Below, in pieces: positions 62,601 through 64,000 of a stretch of 64,000 nucleotides of DNA (positions are counted from its first letter, which is position 1; the number at the start of each line of letters is the position of its first letter). Location: positions 62,001 to 126,000 of the forward strand of contig CALUPV010000002.1 of NCBI GenBank assembly GCA_944322745.1, in the 5' to 3' direction. Origin of the DNA: Candidatus Gastranaerophilales bacterium (lineage in GTDB: Bacteria > Cyanobacteriota > Vampirovibrionia > Gastranaerophilales > Gastranaerophilaceae). The position numbers were made by a program, and so were the translations under genes. The notes beneath the pieces are model-generated. The model made no database searches, was not told the origin of the DNA, and was given only the letters and a program-made list of their open reading frames with translations.

Positions 62601-62721
62601 GAATAATGGTAAAAGTCTTTCCTGTACCTGGTCCTGCCAGTACCATTACCGGACCGTTAATTGTATTTATACATTCAAATTGCTTTTCATTTGGGGTTAT
62701 AATCGGTTTTATATCATTCAT
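59650..62721 (-). CDS. UvrD-type helicase with C-terminal RecB-like nuclease
   Basis: 1023 residues. The SF1A helicase core has Walker A AGPGTGKT (29-36), LCLTYSEAAANEMKARL, the DEYQDTN box (motif II), GDDDQIIYEFQGA (motif III) and LLTLHGSKGREFEYV (motif V). LRLLFVGITRAKHSLYLS (motif VI) also lies in this core. The C-terminal 230 residues form a PD-(D/E)XK nuclease with GFIDRIE and LYDYKTG, framed by NCPRNFL and CEYCNYKHLC; the four cysteines match the iron-sulfur-stapled AddB/Cas4-type nuclease. It probably unwinds and resects DNA ends for recombination, alone or with an unseen partner. It is not the AddA size (about 1200), so the exact subtype is uncertain. Confidence 0.92.
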   Translation of the reverse strand: MNDIKPIITPNEKQFECINTINGPVMVLAGPGTGKTFTIIQRIKHMLKVGINPTSILCLTYSEAAANEMKARLVKEIGTIASSVTINTYHAFCNDVIKQYPNEFELLDGVTLVDEITKQSIMKETLEEVKPEVYRTKWGDAYYFIPELLKAVDDIKSNQVTKEEYFNTLKTHPAWQGKMNELIAEYSEREQKGKLVKTFLNNFEAHRKKIAKAKEAWEIYEKYDIKLKQKNYIDFNDMINMVLEVFDSNEEFLKNVSSRYQYFLVDEYQDTNYSQNGIVFKLAEGANSGNIFVVGDDDQIIYEFQGAKTDTLEKFLIKYPETKVICLNENNRSTQNILDFSYKIISQDKTRLEYNEDFSKYNISKVLTAKNSQITPLNKKIQFHGFADIKQENNFIIKEIENIISSDNMPITKEGKKDLSKIAILTRENNELNTFASLLEAKNIQFQIKESKNIFDIKSSLVIYFYLKALLNYEFNGDKLFGLLLTEPFNFDNADYSYLLEQNKLNHKDLISNIKLGIENNYEWANPLRVKSFIQTFDALTGLKSNLNIKDLIIEVTNRTGILSYFLNNEVNKSENIYAIKKIIDEAQSFLYIKKGAWLGDFLEHLDTAFTSNIPITIDKEDYTQNAIQLLTLHGSKGREFEYVFMPNLISKKWEGKRVNNTMSLPIDKSDKKVDENTQRQSEQLRLLFVGITRAKHSLYLSYSNSIDTNPQELTTYLSEVIQDDNLIESHNHELEKDSYLLEVAQMLKKEPFDYAKAFKDELKARLENFIISPSTLNTYLNCPRNFLYSYVLNIKVLDKETSSANYGLVIHKTLQWIVQYAKDNGQYPIKNDVMKYYEKNLAKEKFETEEKREEFRIRGLNCIDKYYKQMIETPYIRIYSTEYSFNYVPFESHFIKGFIDRIEKNNDGTIELYDYKTGSAKSKSQIADGKDYENYLNQLRFYKYAYEIQNPNIQVTKAGLIFVEEPDSNFHINLTEEDNKIIETKIKYAYDNILNLNFKPELENKKACEYCNYKHLCKLADL

Positions 62722-63027
62722 AAAAATACCTGTTTATAATTAATATTATTCAATTATAGCATATTTCATTAAGTTCAAAAAATTAAAAATAATACAAGAT
62801 ATAAATCTTATTAGCCACCTGGGTTATATACAAGTAGTAAAATTTATAATATTCTTAAACTATATCGTAATAAAACACTTTTTTTACAGGAAATTATAAT
62901 AATTTTCTGTTTTTATTTTTCTAAATATATTATATGTATCAAAATTGTTATAAAAACTATAAAATTAATATTCTTTCTTATATATTAATACTAGTTGGTA
63001 AATCCCTGTAAATAGAAAGAGATTAGT
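62722..63027. other. 306-bp divergent intergenic region
   Basis: It separates the helicase gene (minus) from the Na/Pi cotransporter gene (plus). The DNA is extremely AT-rich apart from one GC-containing patch (AGCCACCTGGGTTATA, about 62812-62827). There are many TATAAT-like words, too many to choose a promoter. I see no gene, tRNA, terminator or convincing riboswitch in it. Confidence 0.6.
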
Positions 63028-64000
63028 ATGGACATATTTTCGATTTTGACATTAATAGGAGGATTGGCATTTTTCCTCTATGGTATATCTATTATGTCAT
63101 CAGGACTTGAAAAAATAGCCGGAGGTAAACTGGAAAAGTTATTAAAAAAGATGACTTCAAGTCCAATAAAAGGTTTGTTACTTGGTGCCGGAATAACGGC
63201 GGTTATTCAATCATCATCAGCAACAACCGTTATGTTAATTGGTCTTGTAAACTCAGGTTTGATGGATTTATCTCAAACTATAAGTGTTATTATCGGTACT
63301 AACATTGGAACAACAATTACCGCTTGGATATTAAGTTTAAGTGGTATCCAAGAAGGTGCTTCTTTTATATTAAAACTAATGAAACCTGAATCATTTACGC
63401 CATTACTTGCATTTATAGGTGTATGTATGATTATGGCGGCAAAAAGCAATAAAAATAAAAGCGTTGGTTCTGTAATGGTTGGATTTGCCATATTGATGTT
63501 TGGTATGGGATTAATGTCAAGTTCTATGGCTCCGTTATCACAGAATGATGACTTTAGAAATGCGATGGTTGCTTTTACAAATCCATTTTTAGGGTTTATT
63601 GTCGGACTTGTTATAACAGTTATTATTCAAAGTTCATCTGCTTCGGTTGGTATTCTGCAAGCCTTGTCTATGGTTGGAGGTGTAACTTGGGGAGCTGCTA
63701 TTCCAATAATTTTAGGTCAAAACTTGGGAACTTGTATTTCTGCGGTTCTTGCAAGTATTGGTGTTAGCACAAATGCTAAAAGAGTTGCTGCCGTTCATGT
63801 AATATTTAACTCAATTGGCGCTATTATATTATTACCTTTATTCTATCTCGCAAATGCTATTTTTAAGTTTGCTTTTGTTGATATGGATATAAATCCTGTA
63901 GGAATTGCCATTGTACATTCAACATACAATATATTAACAGCTATAATGCTATTCAATTTTATTAAGACTATAGAAAAACTGGCAATTAAATTTGTACCTG
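63028..64000 (+). CDS. Na/Pi cotransporter family protein, N-terminal part
   Basis: The first 324 codons are inside the window; the gene continues past its right edge. Markers of the NptA/PF02690 family are LIGGLAFFLYGISIMSSGLEKIAGGKL at the start and the duplicated QSSSATTVMLIGLVNSGL and QSSSASVGILQALSMVG motifs. GTNIGTTITAW and GQNLGTCISAVLA pair with them. About eight transmembrane helices are seen so far. It imports phosphate coupled to sodium. Family members often end in a cytoplasmic PhoU-like domain, which would lie outside the window. Start ATG 63028 has AGAAAGAGA upstream. It is a second phosphate system besides PiT (48741-49751). Confidence 0.93.
   Translation, partial: MDIFSILTLIGGLAFFLYGISIMSSGLEKIAGGKLEKLLKKMTSSPIKGLLLGAGITAVIQSSSATTVMLIGLVNSGLMDLSQTISVIIGTNIGTTITAWILSLSGIQEGASFILKLMKPESFTPLLAFIGVCMIMAAKSNKNKSVGSVMVGFAILMFGMGLMSSSMAPLSQNDDFRNAMVAFTNPFLGFIVGLVITVIIQSSSASVGILQALSMVGGVTWGAAIPIILGQNLGTCISAVLASIGVSTNAKRVAAVHVIFNSIGAIILLPLFYLANAIFKFAFVDMDINPVGIAIVHSTYNILTAIMLFNFIKTIEKLAIKFVP

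Noticed and set aside
62800-62830. Riboswitch upstream of the Na/Pi cotransporter
   Set aside because: A GC-containing patch is present, but no recognisable riboswitch core or expression-platform hairpin.

Overview
The window is AT-rich, gene-dense DNA from a Gram-negative-type bacterium: lpxI and lpxB for lipid A sit in one operon. Together the following fit best with a gut-type non-photosynthetic cyanobacterial relative (Vampirovibrionia/Melainabacteria, order Gastranaerophilales): many large non-Sec proteins with coiled coils or EF-hands, a three-gene archaeal-type glutamate synthase, HD-GYP regulators and a NarL-type regulator. This placement is an inference from content, not a database result. 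No phage, insertion sequence or CRISPR array was seen.

Layout. 1-7430: start of uvrB, a TPR protein, tRNA-Ala(TGC), a DUF1643 protein, MarR regulator, tRNA-Ser(TGA), GT2 glycosyltransferase, NarL-type response regulator, two lineage-specific proteins (one Pro/Gln-rich with HEAT-like repeats) and rpiB. 7414-15297: a receiver-STAS regulator, then an operon of a membrane-anchored protein, an orphan ABC solute-binding protein and an AzgA-type purine permease, then small unknown proteins and a multi-pass membrane protein of the glycosyltransferase type. 15294-28369: three proteins with an N-terminal EF-hand-like domain (467, 1754 and 608 aa; the last ends in a C39-like cysteine peptidase), flanking the glutamate synthase operon and a striking pair of 195-bp direct repeats. 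28493-38687: cobalamin radical SAM enzyme, a repeat protein ending in an HEAGH metallopeptidase, mtaB, an HhH protein, and a 1463-aa protein carrying an ADP-ribosyltransferase-like domain followed by a calpain-like domain, with a 98-aa gene immediately downstream. 38964-51076: dnaE, two HD-GYP proteins, a polyprenyl-phosphate-type glycosyltransferase, lpxB-lpxI-TSCPD-PiT-DUF47, and a sigma factor. 51352-64000: a second HEAT/PQ-rich protein, a degenerate HerA-like ATPase, a coiled-coil protein, a BadF-type activase, a membrane protein, a DegT-like aminotransferase, a UvrD-type helicase with a RecB-type nuclease, and the start of a Na/Pi cotransporter.

How it fits together. Housekeeping (repair, replication, tRNA modification, lipid A, phosphate and purine uptake, glutamate synthesis) alternates with accessory genes encoding leaderless multidomain proteins that end in enzymatic domains typical of effectors or polymorphic toxins: C39-like, HExxH, and ADP-ribosyltransferase plus calpain. 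The two 195-bp repeats at 26080-26531 each look like a complete small transcription unit with a -10-like box, two tiny reading frames and a strong terminator. The second frame encodes a 17-aa hydrophobic peptide whose start codon lies in a hairpin that the first frame reads through. This resembles type I toxin loci and is the most interesting candidate for something undescribed.
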